DNA from: Nibricoccus aquaticus
GTDB lineage: Bacteria; Verrucomicrobiota; Verrucomicrobiia; Opitutales; Opitutaceae
Direction: 5' to 3'
Assembly (NCBI RefSeq): GCF_002310495.1
Contig: NZ_CP023344.1
Location: 4,047,501 to 4,111,500, forward strand
Length of the DNA stretch: 64,000 nucleotides
The translations under genes were made by a program, and so were the position numbers. The notes beneath the pieces were generated by a model, which had not been told where the DNA came from, did no database searches, and saw nothing but the letters and a program-made list of their open reading frames with translations. Of the stretch, positions 36,905 through 45,769 are shown piece after piece; position 1 is the first letter of the stretch, and every line of letters begins with the position of its first letter.

Positions 36905-37921
36905 GTGTCCGGTCAAATTCAATCTCCTGTTTTTCCCTTGAAAAATCACCCGTACAAAGCGGCTGGCTTTGCCGCGCCCAAACTCCTGTTTTTCATCACG
37001 GTTTGCTCCGTTTTTAACGTCGGTGGCGGGCGTCTGTCCGCTCAAGTTCCTCAACCCGCGACGGCCGCTTCGGACGCTCCATCCGTGCGTCAGATTCGTG
37101 ATCTGGTCTACCAGCCCGCAAGCGATGGGGACATGAAGCTGGACTTGTATTTACCTGCTGGTGACACGAAAGGGCCGGTGCCGCTGGTGATCTGGTTGCA
37201 TGGGGGCGGATGGAGAGAGGGCGGACGGGGTTTTTGCCCGATCTCACCATTTGCGCGCGAAGGCTACGCGGTCGCTAGTGTGAGCTATCGCTTCACCAAC
37301 CGCGCGACGTTTCCGGCGCAGATCGAAGACTGCAAAGCCGCGGTGCGGTGGTTGCGGGCGCATGCGAACGAGTATGGTTACGATCCGCAGCGCATCGGGG
37401 TTTGCGGTGAATCGGCAGGTGCAACGCTTGCCGCGTTGCTCGGCACGGCGCCGGTGATTGCGGAGTGGGGTGATGGTGAAGGTGCGACGTCAAGCGCGGT
37501 GCGCGCGGTCGTCGCGCTGTGCCCGCCGACCGATTTCACGCTCGACGATCCAGAGCAGGACGATGTGCCCGGGCTGCTCAAAAGCGCCGACCCCAAACAA
37601 GTGGCGTTTGGAAAAATGATCCGTTCACGCCGCACGGTGCTCGAAGCGGCGCTTGGCGGACCTCTTGCCGAACGGCGCGAACTCGCACGCATAATGAGTC
37701 CGCGGGCCCACGTCACGAGCGACGATCCGTCGTTTCTTTTAGTGCATGGTGACAACGACCGGCTGGTGCCGCTGTCGCAGAGTGTGCTGCTGATGGAATC
37801 GTTGCAGCGCGCCAATGTGGGTGTGGAGCTCGTCGTTGTGGCTGGCGCGGGACACGGTTTTGGGCGTCCGAAGCCTGAACTCATGGCCAGGATCAAAAAG
37901 TTTTTCGATGAACGGCTGTAA
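36905..37921 (+). CDS. Exported alpha/beta-hydrolase (carbohydrate esterase type)
   Basis: A 338-residue esterase of the BD-FAE/acetyl-esterase type. A hydrophobic leader (LLFFITVCSVFNVGGG) suggests export. Oxyanion motif WLHGGGWREGG; nucleophile Ser170 in VCGESAGAT; acid in VHGDNDRLVPL; His in AGAGHGFGRPK. It probably removes acetyl or feruloyl groups from plant polysaccharide (inference). The frame begins at GTG 36905; the true start may be a few codons later. It overlaps the next esterase by 14 bases. Confidence 0.85.
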   Translation: MSGQIQSPVFPLKNHPYKAAGFAAPKLLFFITVCSVFNVGGGRLSAQVPQPATAASDAPSVRQIRDLVYQPASDGDMKLDLYLPAGDTKGPVPLVIWLHGGGWREGGRGFCPISPFAREGYAVASVSYRFTNRATFPAQIEDCKAAVRWLRAHANEYGYDPQRIGVCGESAGATLAALLGTAPVIAEWGDGEGATSSAVRAVVALCPPTDFTLDDPEQDDVPGLLKSADPKQVAFGKMIRSRRTVLEAALGGPLAERRELARIMSPRAHVTSDDPSFLLVHGDNDRLVPLSQSVLLMESLQRANVGVELVVVAGAGHGFGRPKPELMARIKKFFDERL

Positions 37922-38846
37922 CCGGTGGAGAGCCACAGGCCTCGCGCTTGCGATGCTGGCGCTGACTCTCGTCGCACGAGCGCAGGAGCTGGCGGAAAAA
38001 CAGCTCATTCGCGGACTCGTTTATGCGCGTGTGGATGAACTGGAGCTTAAGCTCGATCTGCATCTACCCGTGAAGCGGGACGGCCCGCCGCTTCCTGTGG
38101 TGCTTTGGTTTCATGCCGGCGGGATGATGGAAGGCGGGCGCGGATTTTGTCCCATAGCGAATCTGGCGAAGGAGGGTTTCGCAGTGGCGAGCGTGAGTTA
38201 CCGCTTGAGCGGGCAGGCCAAGTTTCCCGCGCAAATCGAAGACAGCAAAGCGGCGGTGCGCTGGCTGCGAGCCCATGCGGAGGAATACCATTTCGACGCC
38301 GCACATATCGGAGCGTGCGGAGAGTCGGCGGGTGGCATGCTGGCGTCACTTCTCGGAGTGACCGGCGATATGCCGCACCTGGAGGGGAGCGTGGGCGGAA
38401 ACCTGGAATTTTCGAGCCGGGTTCAGGCGGTGGTTGGTTTGTGCGTGCCGACGGATCTTACGGAGATGCTGACTAAGCGAAGCGAGCGGAGTTTTTGGGC
38501 GAAGCTTTTCACGACGGGAAATTTCAAGGAGGCGAAGTTCACCTTCGCACGGGCTTATGTGATGAAGAAGTTATTCGGAGGGCCGTTGCCCGAACATGCG
38601 GACTTGGTGCGGATGGCGAGTGCGGTCACGCATGTCTCGACGGACGATCCTCCGTTTCTGCTTTTTCACGGGCGAAAAGATCCGCTGGTGCCGCTCGTGC
38701 AAGGACAAGGTTTGCAGCGTGCGCTCAGTCAAGCGGGTGTGGAGTCGCGGTTGATCGTGGTTGAAACTTCGGTACACGGATTCGGGCGTTTTCCGCCTGA
38801 GATGATGGCGGAGACGCGGGCGTTTTTTAATCGGCATCTCCGGTAA
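37908..38846 (+). CDS. Second exported alpha/beta-hydrolase, tandem paralogue
   Basis: A 312-residue paralogue of the preceding esterase, with shared blocks such as FPAQIEDSKAAVRWLRAHAEEY and GFCPIANLAKEG. Signal peptide: LALAMLALTLVARAQ. Nucleophile Ser140 in ACGESAGGM; acid in FHGRKDPLVPL; His in SVHGFGRFP. The oxyanion motif is WFHAGGMMEGG instead of HGGGW, so specificity may differ. ATG 37908 lies inside the end of the first esterase (14-base overlap). A strong terminator follows. Confidence 0.87.
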   Translation: MNGCNRWRATGLALAMLALTLVARAQELAEKQLIRGLVYARVDELELKLDLHLPVKRDGPPLPVVLWFHAGGMMEGGRGFCPIANLAKEGFAVASVSYRLSGQAKFPAQIEDSKAAVRWLRAHAEEYHFDAAHIGACGESAGGMLASLLGVTGDMPHLEGSVGGNLEFSSRVQAVVGLCVPTDLTEMLTKRSERSFWAKLFTTGNFKEAKFTFARAYVMKKLFGGPLPEHADLVRMASAVTHVSTDDPPFLLFHGRKDPLVPLVQGQGLQRALSQAGVESRLIVVETSVHGFGRFPPEMMAETRAFFNRHLR

Positions 38847-38884
38847 GGCCCTGAGCGGTCTTGCGAAGATAACGGACGCAAAAA

Positions 38885-38916
38885 CAGCGGCCCGATCAAT
38901 CGGGCCGCTGTTTTTT
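38885..38916. terminator. Strong bidirectional terminator
   Basis: CAGCGGCCCGAT pairs with ATCGGGCCGCTG around a two-base loop, flanked by AAAA on the left and TTTTTT on the right. It lies between the esterase and the convergent beta-helix gene. Confidence 0.92.
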
Positions 38917-38951
38917 CAGTTAGTTAACTGCTTGTGCAGAAACTCAGGGCA

Positions 38952-40937
38952 TCACTGCCAGATTGAGTTGAGGTAGGCATCGGTGGGTAGGGTCACGCCG
39001 AAGTCATCGGGGACAGTGCTGGTGAGGCTGGCGTTGACCGTCCATGAGCCGGTGCCGCCCGGTGCCAGGGCCACCGCTTCCGTGACCACCGTGTTGCTCA
39101 CGAGCGTCCACGGCGAGGTGGAGTAGGGCATGCGACCGATGAAGATGGAGTCGTACGCTTTGAAGTTCGTGCCGCCGCCATTGAAGGTCTTGGTGACATC
39201 GAGCGAGTTTGGAGGCGTGTAGCCGCTTGGGAACGGATAGCGCGACAGCGCGGGGCCCTGCGCGGCGATGTAGCAATGGCGGAGTTCGAGGCCGTTCAAG
39301 CCACCCGTCTGGATCGCGCAGTTGCTGCTCGCGAAGATCGCGGTGTCTTTGAACGTCATGTTGCTGTAAGCGGAGTCACCAAAGAACTGGAACGTGTCGG
39401 TATGAGCGCTGCCATTGGAGCGGTAACGCGGGGCGATGTAGCATCCGATGAACTGGAAGTTTGAAAGCGCGCCATTGGTGCTGGAAGAGGCCTGGGCGCT
39501 ATCCGTGTCGCGAACGGAGTATTCAGGCAAAACCACCTCGACGAATTCCATGTTGGAGCTCGCCATGTTGGTAGAGCCGGAAACGCCGAGCCAGTTAACG
39601 ATCTTGGTCCAGGCGATGGCGGAGTTGTTGCAGGCGCTGGGACGAAGCGAATAGGCGATGAACCCGGCGAAGCACACATTGTTTACGTTGTGGATGCGCG
39701 CACCGATGCTGCCGCTGATGCCGATGGTGACGGTGCCGTATCCATCACGTGGAGCGATCGTGACGCGCTTAGTCCAGGAGGTGGAACCCAAGTTTTGAAG
39801 CACGGGAGTGGAGCCCGAGCCGGAGCCGTTGCCAGGAAGATCGCCGGGAGCCACACGAATCAGGACGCCGGCGGAAACCTGGGCAGGTGTAAGCGTTGAG
39901 ATCGCGCTGCTGATGGCGGACCAGGAGCAGGCGACGTTGACGATGTTGGGCACCGAGTTGTCGTAGAGAAACGGTGTAGCCAGCACCGAGGGCCAGTGTG
40001 TGCCGTTGGGACCGAAGGAGGAAACTTCCACAGGGACGCCGCTTGATGAGAGCGTGTTCACCGTGACGGAGTTGCTGTCCGCAGAGAGATTGTTGGCGGC
40101 ATCCCGGGCTTTCACTTTGTAGGTGTAGCTGGTGGAGGCGGTGAGGCCGGTGTCGCTATGAGACGTGCCGGTCACGCTCGTGAGCAACGAGCCGCCACGG
40201 TAAACGTTATAGCCGGTGACGCCCACGTTGTCAGTCGATGCGTTCCAACTCAGATTGATTTGCGAGCTGGAAGCGGCAACTCCGAGGAGACCGCTCGGCG
40301 CGCTGGGAGCGGTGACATCTCCGCCCGCAGTATTGACGAGGAGATTGTCGAATTGGGCGCCGTCATTTTTGCTGCCGTAGCCGACGTAGCCGCCGGCGAA
40401 CGTGGCGTCCGAGGCGGTGCCGAGCGTGGTGCCGTTGCGTTTCACGGTGATGCTTGAGCCAGCGCGGGTCACCTCAATGGCGTAATCCGTGTCAGCGGTG
40501 GAAAGTGCGGAGAAGTCGGCAAGCTCGGTCTGCACGCCAGCCTGCACCTTAAAGATGCCGTTGGTGAGGCCGTCGTTCGCCTCGTTGAACGAAGCGAAGT
40601 AGTAGTTGCTCGCGTCGACGTAGTTGAAAACCACTGCGGCATCGTTCCATAACGCGGATGTGCCGGTGATGCGAAGCGTGGTGGTGAGGGTGTAGTCCCC
40701 CGATACGCTGGTATTGTGGCGGGTGAGGTTGCCCATGATCGTTCCGTTTGCCGGAACGCTGAGGACGTAGCGGCCGCTGCTCACGGCCCACGTGCCGCCG
40801 GAAACAACCGTGAAGTTGGCGGCCGGGCTGGAAGTGAAGGCCTCGTTGATCACGGTGGCGGCGGAAGCGGAAAGAGGCAGCGCGCCAAGCAGGCAGGCGC
40901 AGGCCCAGGTTCTGAAGGAAGTCAGAGAAGTTTTCAT
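38952..40937 (-). CDS. Secreted LamG-like/FN3/beta-helix protein
   Basis: A 661-residue secreted protein. Signal peptide MKTSLTSFRTWACACLLG...SASA at 1-27. Residues about 30-205 are a concanavalin-like module (DAAVVFNYVDASNYYFASF). Residues 215-305 are a fibronectin type III domain (SWNASTDNVGVTGYNVYRGG). From about 308 a right-handed beta-helix-like region begins at FGPNGTHWPSVLATPFLYD. The last region is a close paralogue of part of the protein at 55612. Catalytic residues are not identified, so it may be a lyase or a binding protein. ATG 40937 is chosen for the signal peptide. Upstream lie two operator copies shared with the GH78 gene. Confidence 0.8.
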   Translation of the reverse strand: MKTSLTSFRTWACACLLGALPLSASAATVINEAFTSSPAANFTVVSGGTWAVSSGRYVLSVPANGTIMGNLTRHNTSVSGDYTLTTTLRITGTSALWNDAAVVFNYVDASNYYFASFNEANDGLTNGIFKVQAGVQTELADFSALSTADTDYAIEVTRAGSSITVKRNGTTLGTASDATFAGGYVGYGSKNDGAQFDNLLVNTAGGDVTAPSAPSGLLGVAASSSQINLSWNASTDNVGVTGYNVYRGGSLLTSVTGTSHSDTGLTASTSYTYKVKARDAANNLSADSNSVTVNTLSSSGVPVEVSSFGPNGTHWPSVLATPFLYDNSVPNIVNVACSWSAISSAISTLTPAQVSAGVLIRVAPGDLPGNGSGSGSTPVLQNLGSTSWTKRVTIAPRDGYGTVTIGISGSIGARIHNVNNVCFAGFIAYSLRPSACNNSAIAWTKIVNWLGVSGSTNMASSNMEFVEVVLPEYSVRDTDSAQASSSTNGALSNFQFIGCYIAPRYRSNGSAHTDTFQFFGDSAYSNMTFKDTAIFASSNCAIQTGGLNGLELRHCYIAAQGPALSRYPFPSGYTPPNSLDVTKTFNGGGTNFKAYDSIFIGRMPYSTSPWTLVSNTVVTEAVALAPGGTGSWTVNASLTSTVPDDFGVTLPTDAYLNSIWQ

Positions 40938-41149
40938 GATTTCGGGAGTATGCTCCGCGAACCGGTGCGGCATCCGGGGAGGATGCGACGGACGCGGAAG
41001 GGCTGAGGTAGGGGTTGCTTCATATCAACGCCCTGAAGTCGTAGCGACCGGTGAGTCACCGTTGCGGTCGAGACGGATTCAGTTCGTTGCAGGGGTAGGT
41101 GACGACGGCACTTCTGCTCACATCGGTGTGTTGAGAAAAGGGCGCGGAT

Positions 41150-41164
41150 GTTGAACCCGTTAAC
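41150..41164. promoter_or_regulatory. AACAGGTT-like operator copy 2
   Basis: GTTGAACCCGTTAAC, a variant with CC at the centre. Lies in the divergent region between the beta-helix gene and GH78, 36 bases before copy 3. Confidence 0.5.
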
Positions 41165-41185
41165 GGATGCGCCTCAAACTGCCTC

Positions 41186-41201
41186 GTTGAACAGGTTTAA
41201 C
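41186..41201. promoter_or_regulatory. AACAGGTT operator copy 3
   Basis: GTTGAACAGGTTTAAC, the best-formed copy, about 65 bases before the preferred GH78 start. The 330-base divergent region 40938-41265 holds nothing else I can identify. Confidence 0.65.
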
Positions 41202-41265
41202 CCGTAGCGATTTGGCAAATGACGCCGGGTGAGGCTTGGTCATCCATCCCCAGAATGTCGCTCAC

Positions 41266-43725
41266 ATGCGTCCACTGTCCCCAATGGCTCCAGCGATGAG
41301 CATCCCCCGTTTTCTACCTCCGATGACAGGGCTGGACGCGGATGCGAATGTGCAGCCGCGACATCCCGCGGATGCCGCCGCATGGATCTGGCATCCGTGG
41401 CGCGTGACGGGAGAGACGGCATTTTTGCGATTCAGCATCGAGGTTTTCTTGATGGAAACGGAAACCATCCGCGTTCACGTGACGGCGGACCAGCGTTACA
41501 TTTTCAGCGTCGATGGAGTGGAGGTCGGGCGCGGGCCGGATCGTGGCGTGGTGGAGAGATGGCCGGTGGCCAGTCATGAACTCGCGCTATCCGCCGGCCG
41601 ACATCGATTCGAAGCATTAGTGTGGTGGATTGCCGATGGCTCCCTGACGGGATTGCGCGCGGACGCGAGCGCAGGCGGAGATGCCCTGCGGAGCCGTCCA
41701 CCGGTTGCGCAGACGACGTGGCGCGGAGGATTTTTATTTGCAGGCGACGGAGCGATGGCTCCGCGGCTCAACAGCGGGCAGGCACCGTGGCGCGTGGATG
41801 ATTTGACCGATGCGGTGCGACTGGTGCAGCCGGTTTTCCCGGTGTATCACGATATCGGACCTGAGTTCCAAATCGACGGGGGGCGCTGGTCTTTGGTGAG
41901 AAGCGGGGAAACGGCGGTTGTCGTCGCCGGCCATGTGCGTGGTAATCCGCATGGCGTGCAGCGTCCCGGCTGGCGTCTCGCCCCGGCCAGTTTGCCGGAG
42001 CAGGAATACACGCGGATGAATCGAGGTCGGGTCCGTGCGTTCGCGGGGTCGTGGAAGACCGGCCAGTTGAAGGAGACGACAGACGCCGGTGTGAATGACT
42101 GGAGTTTGTTACTTCGAGGGGAAGGCAGCGTGGTTGTCCCGCCTGACAGCGAGCGAACGCTGCTCTGGGATTTTGAAGATTATGTCTGCGGTTATGTGCG
42201 GCTGATTGCCTCGGGAGCCGGTGCGCAGGTGCGCGTCGATTGGGCGGAGGCGTTGCACGAAGCGATTTCGTGCGAGTGTGTGGCTGGAGGCACCCGGAAA
42301 GGGGATCGCGCGGCGATCGACGGGAAAGTTTTTTGCGGCTTCGGCGACGAGTTTGCGGTGGGAGCGCATGAAGTTGAATTCCCGGCTTTCTGGTGGCGCT
42401 CGGGTCGGTTTCTTCAAGTGCGGCTGCGCACCGGAGCACAGTCTCTCACGATCAGATCGCTCGCGATCATCTCGACGGGCTATCCGCTCGGGGACGCGGC
42501 CCGGGTGGCGACGAATGATGAGGCACTGAACGAACTCGCGGCGATCTGCGAACGAACCACACGGGCGTGCGCGCATGAGATCTGGACCGACTGCCCCTAC
42601 TACGAGCAGATGGCCTATGTGGGTGACAGCCGCCTCGCGGCGCTGGTCAACTACGCGGTGTTTTCGGACGACCGATTGAGTCGCCGCATGCTCGAGCTTT
42701 TCGATGATTCGCGCAGGGGAACGGGCCTGGTGGCGATGCGTGTTCCCGGGACGTGGACGCAGGTGAGCGTGACTTACGCGCTGCTCTGGGTGCTGATGGT
42801 CCGGGACTTTGCGTGGTGGCGCGATGATGCGAGTTTCGTGCGTGCGCGCCTGCGCGGCGTGCGTGCCCTGAACGACGAGATCGCCTCGCTGGCGGGTGAA
42901 AACGGCCTTCTTGGAGTTTTACCCGGATGGTCGTTTGTGGATTGGGTACCGGAGTGGACCAACGGCTGCGGACCGGGCGTGCGCGAAGGCGATTCATGCC
43001 TGGTGAATCTCCATTGGTTGCTCGCGTTGCGCGCGCAGACGGAGTTGGAAAAACACTTTGGCGAACCAGAACTCGCGGCCCTCACGAAGCGGAGGGCCGA
43101 TCGGATTGCTGCAGCGATCGTCGAGCGGTATTGGTCTGCCGGGCACGGACTTCTCGCGGACACAGGCCAGCAGGTTGATTTCAGCGAACACGCGCAGGCG
43201 CTGGGGTTATCCGCCGAGTTGCCGCTGGCGCTGAGCCGGGAGCGTTGGGTGGAAAACTGGTTGAATGCTCCGACGCTCACGCGTGCCACGGTCTATTTTT
43301 CCTTCTACGTGATGGAAGCACTGAGGGCTGCCGGCCGCGGAGACGAGCTGCTGAAGCGGGCGGACATGTGGCGCGATCTCCCGCTGCGGGGATTGCTCAC
43401 CGTTCCAGAAGCTCCTGAACCGACACGCAGCGATTGTCATGGCTGGGGCGCGCATCTGCGCTGGCACTTCGCCGCGTCGGTCGCCGGTGTGCGGCCAGCG
43501 GCGCCGGGATTTGCGCGGATTGAGGTGCGACCACTGTTAGGACCCCTGACGTCCATCGATGTGGTCGTGCGGCATCCGCGCGGAAATATCGAATGCGTGC
43601 TGCGACGTGACGGCCAGCGTTTGCAAGGACGACTGGTCTTGCCCGAAGGCATTTGCGGTGAACTCCACTGGAACGAAAAGACACGCCGGCTAAGTGCGGG
43701 AGAAAATGAAATCGATGAATCCTAA
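41266..43725 (+). CDS. GH78-like alpha-L-rhamnosidase
   Basis: An 819-residue glycoside hydrolase of the alpha-L-rhamnosidase type. N-terminal beta-sandwich modules (AAAWIWHPWR, TFLRFS) precede an (alpha/alpha)6 barrel with the family patch IWTDCPYYEQMAYVGDSRLAAL (quoted in part), SFVDWVPEW, and a C-terminal TRSDCHGWGAHLRWHF and VRPAAPGFARIEVRPLLG. No signal peptide is seen, so it is probably cytoplasmic and acts on imported oligosaccharides. Start uncertain: ATG at 41266 or 41296. It leads a co-oriented gene run, under the double operator. Confidence 0.88.
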   Translation: MRPLSPMAPAMSIPRFLPPMTGLDADANVQPRHPADAAAWIWHPWRVTGETAFLRFSIEVFLMETETIRVHVTADQRYIFSVDGVEVGRGPDRGVVERWPVASHELALSAGRHRFEALVWWIADGSLTGLRADASAGGDALRSRPPVAQTTWRGGFLFAGDGAMAPRLNSGQAPWRVDDLTDAVRLVQPVFPVYHDIGPEFQIDGGRWSLVRSGETAVVVAGHVRGNPHGVQRPGWRLAPASLPEQEYTRMNRGRVRAFAGSWKTGQLKETTDAGVNDWSLLLRGEGSVVVPPDSERTLLWDFEDYVCGYVRLIASGAGAQVRVDWAEALHEAISCECVAGGTRKGDRAAIDGKVFCGFGDEFAVGAHEVEFPAFWWRSGRFLQVRLRTGAQSLTIRSLAIISTGYPLGDAARVATNDEALNELAAICERTTRACAHEIWTDCPYYEQMAYVGDSRLAALVNYAVFSDDRLSRRMLELFDDSRRGTGLVAMRVPGTWTQVSVTYALLWVLMVRDFAWWRDDASFVRARLRGVRALNDEIASLAGENGLLGVLPGWSFVDWVPEWTNGCGPGVREGDSCLVNLHWLLALRAQTELEKHFGEPELAALTKRRADRIAAAIVERYWSAGHGLLADTGQQVDFSEHAQALGLSAELPLALSRERWVENWLNAPTLTRATVYFSFYVMEALRAAGRGDELLKRADMWRDLPLRGLLTVPEAPEPTRSDCHGWGAHLRWHFAASVAGVRPAAPGFARIEVRPLLGPLTSIDVVVRHPRGNIECVLRRDGQRLQGRLVLPEGICGELHWNEKTRRLSAGENEIDES

Positions 43726-43807
43726 GAACCTCATTCTTCGTCAACCTGTGCGCAGGATCACTTCCGACTTCACCATCCGGATGGCCGGATCGGCTCCCGT
43801 TTCTTTT

Positions 43808-45769
43808 ATGCTAACCCCGCAAAAGTTTTTTTGTCTGTTTGCGCTTCTCTTAACTTCGCTGGTTGGCGCAAGAGCCGAGATGGCCGTGGCGATCGACCCG
43901 GTGGCGTTTGGTAAGAGCGCGCTCGCAAATCCGAATCTGGCAAACACCGACGGCGAGTTATTCTGCTGGAACGCATCGGGGGCGGCGGCGGATTTTTTGC
44001 GTGGTTATACGGCTTCGGGCGATGCGAGGTGGCTGGAAGAGGCGGAGAGATATTACGATTTTCTACTCGGAAAATTGACGCGTGATCCCGACGGCTACGA
44101 AGGCTGGATCGGACTTTCGATCTGGGGAACACCGGGGCGGCAAAATCTGGATGACTACAGAATCGATGCGGTGGTGGGTGACGCGATCCTGCTGGCGCCG
44201 CTGGTGGGCTTTGCGGAGATCGTGAAAAAAGATCCCGCGTTGACGGTGCGGTTTGGCGCATCGGCGGAACGTTATCTGGAAAAGGCGCGAAAGATCGGGT
44301 GGGAGAAGTGGAATCATCGCGGCGCGTATTATCGCGATGCGGCGGGTTACGGCAGTTACCAGATGCCGGCACGGTTTATCTCCAAGGAGAAGGGGCAGTG
44401 GGTCGCGGCAGCGGTCGAGCCGATGACGGAGAATCTCAACAAGCACTCCGCGATGGGGATTGTGATGCTGCGACTCTGGCGCGTGACGGGAGAAATGAAG
44501 TATCGTCTTCGCGCGGAGGAAATTTTTTCGCGGCTGAAGTCACTCTTTCGTTATCTGCCCGATGAGGACCGGGTGATATGGAATTTTTGGATGCCACATG
44601 CGCCGCTGGATATTCGCGGCGAGAAGCTGGCGAGCTGGGTGGGGCTGCACCCGCAACGGCCGAATTACCAGTCCGAGGAAGTGGCCCGCATGGTGGAGGC
44701 ATACGATTCGGGCGTGGTGTTCGATGCGGACGATCTCCGCCGGTTGATCCGCACCAATCACTTTATGATGCCGGCAGCGTACGGCGGAAAATGGCGGACG
44801 GCGGATGGTTCGGCTGAGTCGGGGAAAATCTGGAGCAGTCTTGCGCGATTTGATCCGAAGATCCGCGAACTGTGGCGAGCGACGCTGGAGAAATCGGACA
44901 AGCCGCATGAGAAAATCGAGCGCGCTTACGACGACACCGTGACGGCGCGAGAGCTACATTGGGGCAGACGGTACGTGAAGGAGGCGGTTGCGATGCGCGT
45001 CTTTTATCACCCGCCACAACCGGGTGCGGTGCTTTCGGCGACAGTGGTTATTCCGAATGCGATTCGTGCTCAGAGTTCCGAGGGCGTGCGGCTGGTGACG
45101 CAGACAAGGGCTGCCGGGGAGTTGACGATCGATCTCCTCGATAGGACGGGGCGCGTAGTGTTGGGAGAGCTCTATCGTCGCAAGGTGTCTGGCGATGCGA
45201 CGATTGTGATGCCGTCGTGGGACGGCGTGAATCCACGCAGTCAGAAGCGTGAAGCGGGTGAGTATATCGTGCGCTGGCGGCTCAACGGAGAAATTCGAAC
45301 GGAGAAAGTCTGGGTGACGCTGGAGAAGACGGAGAGCCCGCCTGGTTTGGAAGCCGGCGAGAGGTGGCTGGAGACGGTCGCGGTAGATGCGAGTGACTAT
45401 CAGTCGCGCTTCGTGCCGGAGAAAACACGCGACGATGATCTGGAGACACGCTGGACGGCGCCGAACGACGGGCCGTGGATTCGCTTCGATTTTGGACGAG
45501 GGCAGCCACTCGTCGCCATCGATCTGGCAGTCGGGCAAGGCGATCGGAGGAACGCGTTTTTCCGATTGGAAGTTTCGGATGATGGAGCGATCTGGAAAAA
45601 AGTATTCGAAGGCGCGTCGGGCGGGAAGACGGCGGGGTTCGAGCGTTTTCGAATCGAGCGGGTGCAGGCGCGCTTTGTGCGCTACGTGGGCTTTGGTAAC
45701 TCAATGAACGAATGGAATAACCTCAGTGAAGTGCGTTTCGTCGCCGCCGAAGGAGCTCAACTGCCATGA
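43808..45769 (+). CDS. Exported alpha/alpha-barrel protein with F5/8C domain
   Basis: A 653-residue exported protein. Signal peptide: FFCLFALLLTSLVGARA. The N-terminal 350 residues look like an (alpha/alpha)n barrel (AERYYDFLLGKL, LGFAEIV-like and RLWRVTGEMKYRLRAEEIF repeats), possibly a glycoside hydrolase or epimerase; the family is not recognised. A short Ig-like module (about 430-500, ending GEYIVRWRLNG) precedes a C-terminal discoidin/F5-8C carbohydrate-binding domain (YQSRFVPEKTRDDDLETRW through RFVRYVGFGNSMNEWNNLSEV). It overlaps the next gene by 4 bases (ATGA). Confidence 0.7.
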   Translation: MLTPQKFFCLFALLLTSLVGARAEMAVAIDPVAFGKSALANPNLANTDGELFCWNASGAAADFLRGYTASGDARWLEEAERYYDFLLGKLTRDPDGYEGWIGLSIWGTPGRQNLDDYRIDAVVGDAILLAPLVGFAEIVKKDPALTVRFGASAERYLEKARKIGWEKWNHRGAYYRDAAGYGSYQMPARFISKEKGQWVAAAVEPMTENLNKHSAMGIVMLRLWRVTGEMKYRLRAEEIFSRLKSLFRYLPDEDRVIWNFWMPHAPLDIRGEKLASWVGLHPQRPNYQSEEVARMVEAYDSGVVFDADDLRRLIRTNHFMMPAAYGGKWRTADGSAESGKIWSSLARFDPKIRELWRATLEKSDKPHEKIERAYDDTVTARELHWGRRYVKEAVAMRVFYHPPQPGAVLSATVVIPNAIRAQSSEGVRLVTQTRAAGELTIDLLDRTGRVVLGELYRRKVSGDATIVMPSWDGVNPRSQKREAGEYIVRWRLNGEIRTEKVWVTLEKTESPPGLEAGERWLETVAVDASDYQSRFVPEKTRDDDLETRWTAPNDGPWIRFDFGRGQPLVAIDLAVGQGDRRNAFFRLEVSDDGAIWKKVFEGASGGKTAGFERFRIERVQARFVRYVGFGNSMNEWNNLSEVRFVAAEGAQLP

